Translations under genes and position numbers: made by a program | Notes under the pieces: generated by a model | What the model saw: the letters and a program-made list of their open reading frames with translations, nothing else | Databases searched by the model: none | What the model was told of the DNA's origin: nothing | Part shown: piece by piece, positions 3,986 through 5,158 of the stretch | Layout: each line of letters opens with the position of its first letter | Numbering within the stretch: position 1 is the stretch's first letter | NCBI GenBank assembly: GCA_045120955.1 | Contig: JBGVFH010000004.1 | Span: 1-5,158, forward strand | Direction: 5' to 3' | DNA: 5,158 nucleotides | Source: JAZMZS01 sp045120955 | GTDB taxonomy: Bacteria; Bacillota; Clostridia; Oscillospirales; CAG-272

Positions 3986-5158
3986 TCACTGCCTCCTGTT
4001 GATAGGGATATACTTGCTCTCAGGCTTTACGCTTATATACGCAGGACGTATTATTTTCCCGTTGTTTTGTATCTCCTCGATGCGGTGAGCGCTCCAGCCT
4101 GTTATCCTCGAAACGGCAAATAAAGGCGTAAACAATTCGTAAGGCAGACCAAGCATACGGTAGATCAGTCCCGAGTAAAAATCAACATTCGGGCTGACTC
4201 CCTTGTACATTTTTCGCTTCTCGGCGATAAGCTCGGGAGCTGTCTCTGCCACATACTCAAACAGTGCAAATTCTTCCTCGTTGCCCTTTTCAACTGCTAA
4301 AGCCTTGGCACACTGTTTAAGGATATCAGCTCTCGGGTCTGATCTCGAGTAAACAGCGTGTCCCATTCCGTAGATAAGCCCTGCACAGTCGAAGGCTTCC
4401 TTATCGAGCAGTTTCGTAAGATATTCCCTGACCGCAGACCTGTCGCTTGTGTCGATCGTCTGCTGCATATCGTCGAACATTTTCACCACCTTGATATTTG
4501 CACCGCCGTGACGAGGACCTTTCAGTGAACCGAGTGCCGCAGCTATTGCGGAATATGTATCAGTTCCCGATGATGTGACGACATGAGTTGTGAATGTGGA
4601 ATTATTTCCGCCGCCATGCTCCGCATGAAGAACAAGTGCAAGGTCGAGTATACGGGCTTCAAGCTCTGAATATTCGCCGTTTTCTCTCAGCATATGCAAA
4701 AGATTTTTCGCAGTTCCAAGCTCCTGTCTCGGGTTGCGGATAAACAAGTCCTGCCCGAGATGATAGTGCAGATATGACTGATAGCCGTAGACCGCAAGCA
4801 TGGGAAATACCGAAATAAGGTGCAGACACTGACGGAGAACATTTGCAGTAGAGGTATCATCGGGCTCATCGTCATAGGCATAAAGTGCAAGAACTGTTCT
4901 TGACAGAATATTCATCATATCCCTGCCGGGAGCTTTCAGTATCATATCTCTTGTAAACGAATCGGGCAGGGTACGCATATAAGCAAGAGTACGGCAGAAA
5001 TGCCCAAGCTCTTTAGCGTCGGGCAGCTTTGAGAACAACAGAAGATACACGGTCTCCTCAAAGCCGAAGCGCTGCTCGTTCCAGAATCCGCCTACTATGT
5101 CACGGACACTGATTCCACGATAAAAAAGCTGTCCCTCACATGGAACATCACCATCGGG
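3986..5158 (-). CDS. gltA: citrate synthase (type II-like), 5' end outside the window
   Basis: Condenses oxaloacetate and acetyl-CoA to citrate in the cytoplasm. In anaerobic Clostridia this often feeds 2-oxoglutarate and glutamate synthesis. The visible part is 390 residues, reading without interruption from the window edge; a start at 5050 (GTG) would cut off conserved sequence (EGQLFYRGISVRD, GFEETVYLLLF), so it is wrong. Numbering from the first visible residue, the catalytic trio is present: His217 in GPRHGGAN, His267 in YGMGHAVYSRSDPR, and Asp326 in SPNVDFYSG. The HAEHGGGNNSTF block (178-189) and GWSAHRIEEI (354-363) also fit. Probably about 50-70 N-terminal residues are missing, judged from the usual 430-460 length of clostridial members. 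A 2-methylcitrate synthase role cannot be fully excluded, but no prp-type neighbour is seen. It heads the visible operon with the small membrane peptide and the CmpB-family gene. Confidence 0.95.
   Translation of the reverse strand, partial: PDGDVPCEGQLFYRGISVRDIVGGFWNEQRFGFEETVYLLLFSKLPDAKELGHFCRTLAYMRTLPDSFTRDMILKAPGRDMMNILSRTVLALYAYDDEPDDTSTANVLRQCLHLISVFPMLAVYGYQSYLHYHLGQDLFIRNPRQELGTAKNLLHMLRENGEYSELEARILDLALVLHAEHGGGNNSTFTTHVVTSSGTDTYSAIAAALGSLKGPRHGGANIKVVKMFDDMQQTIDTSDRSAVREYLTKLLDKEAFDCAGLIYGMGHAVYSRSDPRADILKQCAKALAVEKGNEEEFALFEYVAETAPELIAEKRKMYKGVSPNVDFYSGLIYRMLGLPYELFTPLFAVSRITGWSAHRIEEIQNNGKIIRPAYISVKPESKYIPINRRQ
3992..3997 (-). promoter_or_regulatory. AGGAGG ribosome site embedded in the citrate synthase tail
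   Basis: The codons for Arg-Arg near the end of citrate synthase (AGG AGG) form a perfect Shine-Dalgarno 12 bases ahead of the small membrane peptide ATG at 3979. The spacing is longer than usual. Ribosomes ending at the citrate synthase stop would sit on it, so coupled re-initiation is likely. Confidence 0.5.

Noticed and set aside
3986..5050. Citrate synthase starting at GTG 5050
   Set aside because: The frame continues to the window edge with conserved citrate synthase sequence, so the real start is outside the window.

Overview
The window looks like a chromosomal segment of a low-to-moderate GC Clostridia member, most likely a Ruminococcus-like gut Oscillospiraceae. This is inferred from gene content (a clostridial citrate synthase, a CmpB-type membrane protein, an IS1182-family transposase, a clostridial PlsC variant), AGGAGG/GAGG ribosome sites, and sigma-A-like promoters. 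The species cannot be named from this alone. Every intact gene lies on the minus strand; the only plus-strand coding sequence is a broken transposase.

Region 1-237 is non-coding but dense with structure. It holds a possible minus-strand promoter (15-42), an 8-bp dyad (47-70), a strong plus-strand terminator (97-134) starting in a 16-base inverted repeat, and two minus-strand terminators (137-167 and 200-232). A tract of degenerate 7-bp repeats (238-293) follows and runs into the stop codon of the first gene.

Region 288-2269 is a two-gene minus-strand operon. A sigma-A-like promoter (2241-2269) drives a GT4 glycosyltransferase (1067-2194). This is coupled by an ATGA overlap to a PlsC-like acyltransferase (288-1070) with an unusual HX5D active-site motif. 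Together they plausibly build or decorate a membrane glycolipid. Sampled stretches are more GC-rich than the rest of the window.

Region 2303-3030 is the right half of an IS1182-family insertion sequence: the C-terminal ~197 residues of the transposase, an inward-facing terminator, an outward-facing terminator, and the right inverted end. The same 16-base end occurs inverted at 92-107, so the glycolipid operon sits exactly between two matching IS ends.

Region 3120-5158 is a second minus-strand operon. It runs from citrate synthase (5' end outside the window, all three catalytic residues present) to an unlisted 55-residue single-pass membrane peptide (3812-3979) to a five-helix CmpB-family protein (3120-3821). 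The peptide starts 6 bases after the citrate synthase stop, in the same frame, and overlaps the start of the CmpB gene.

The most noteworthy points are the missed small membrane protein inside the citrate synthase operon and the glycolipid operon framed by IS1182 ends. The variant acyltransferase motif and the symmetrical terminator layout at the IS ends come next.
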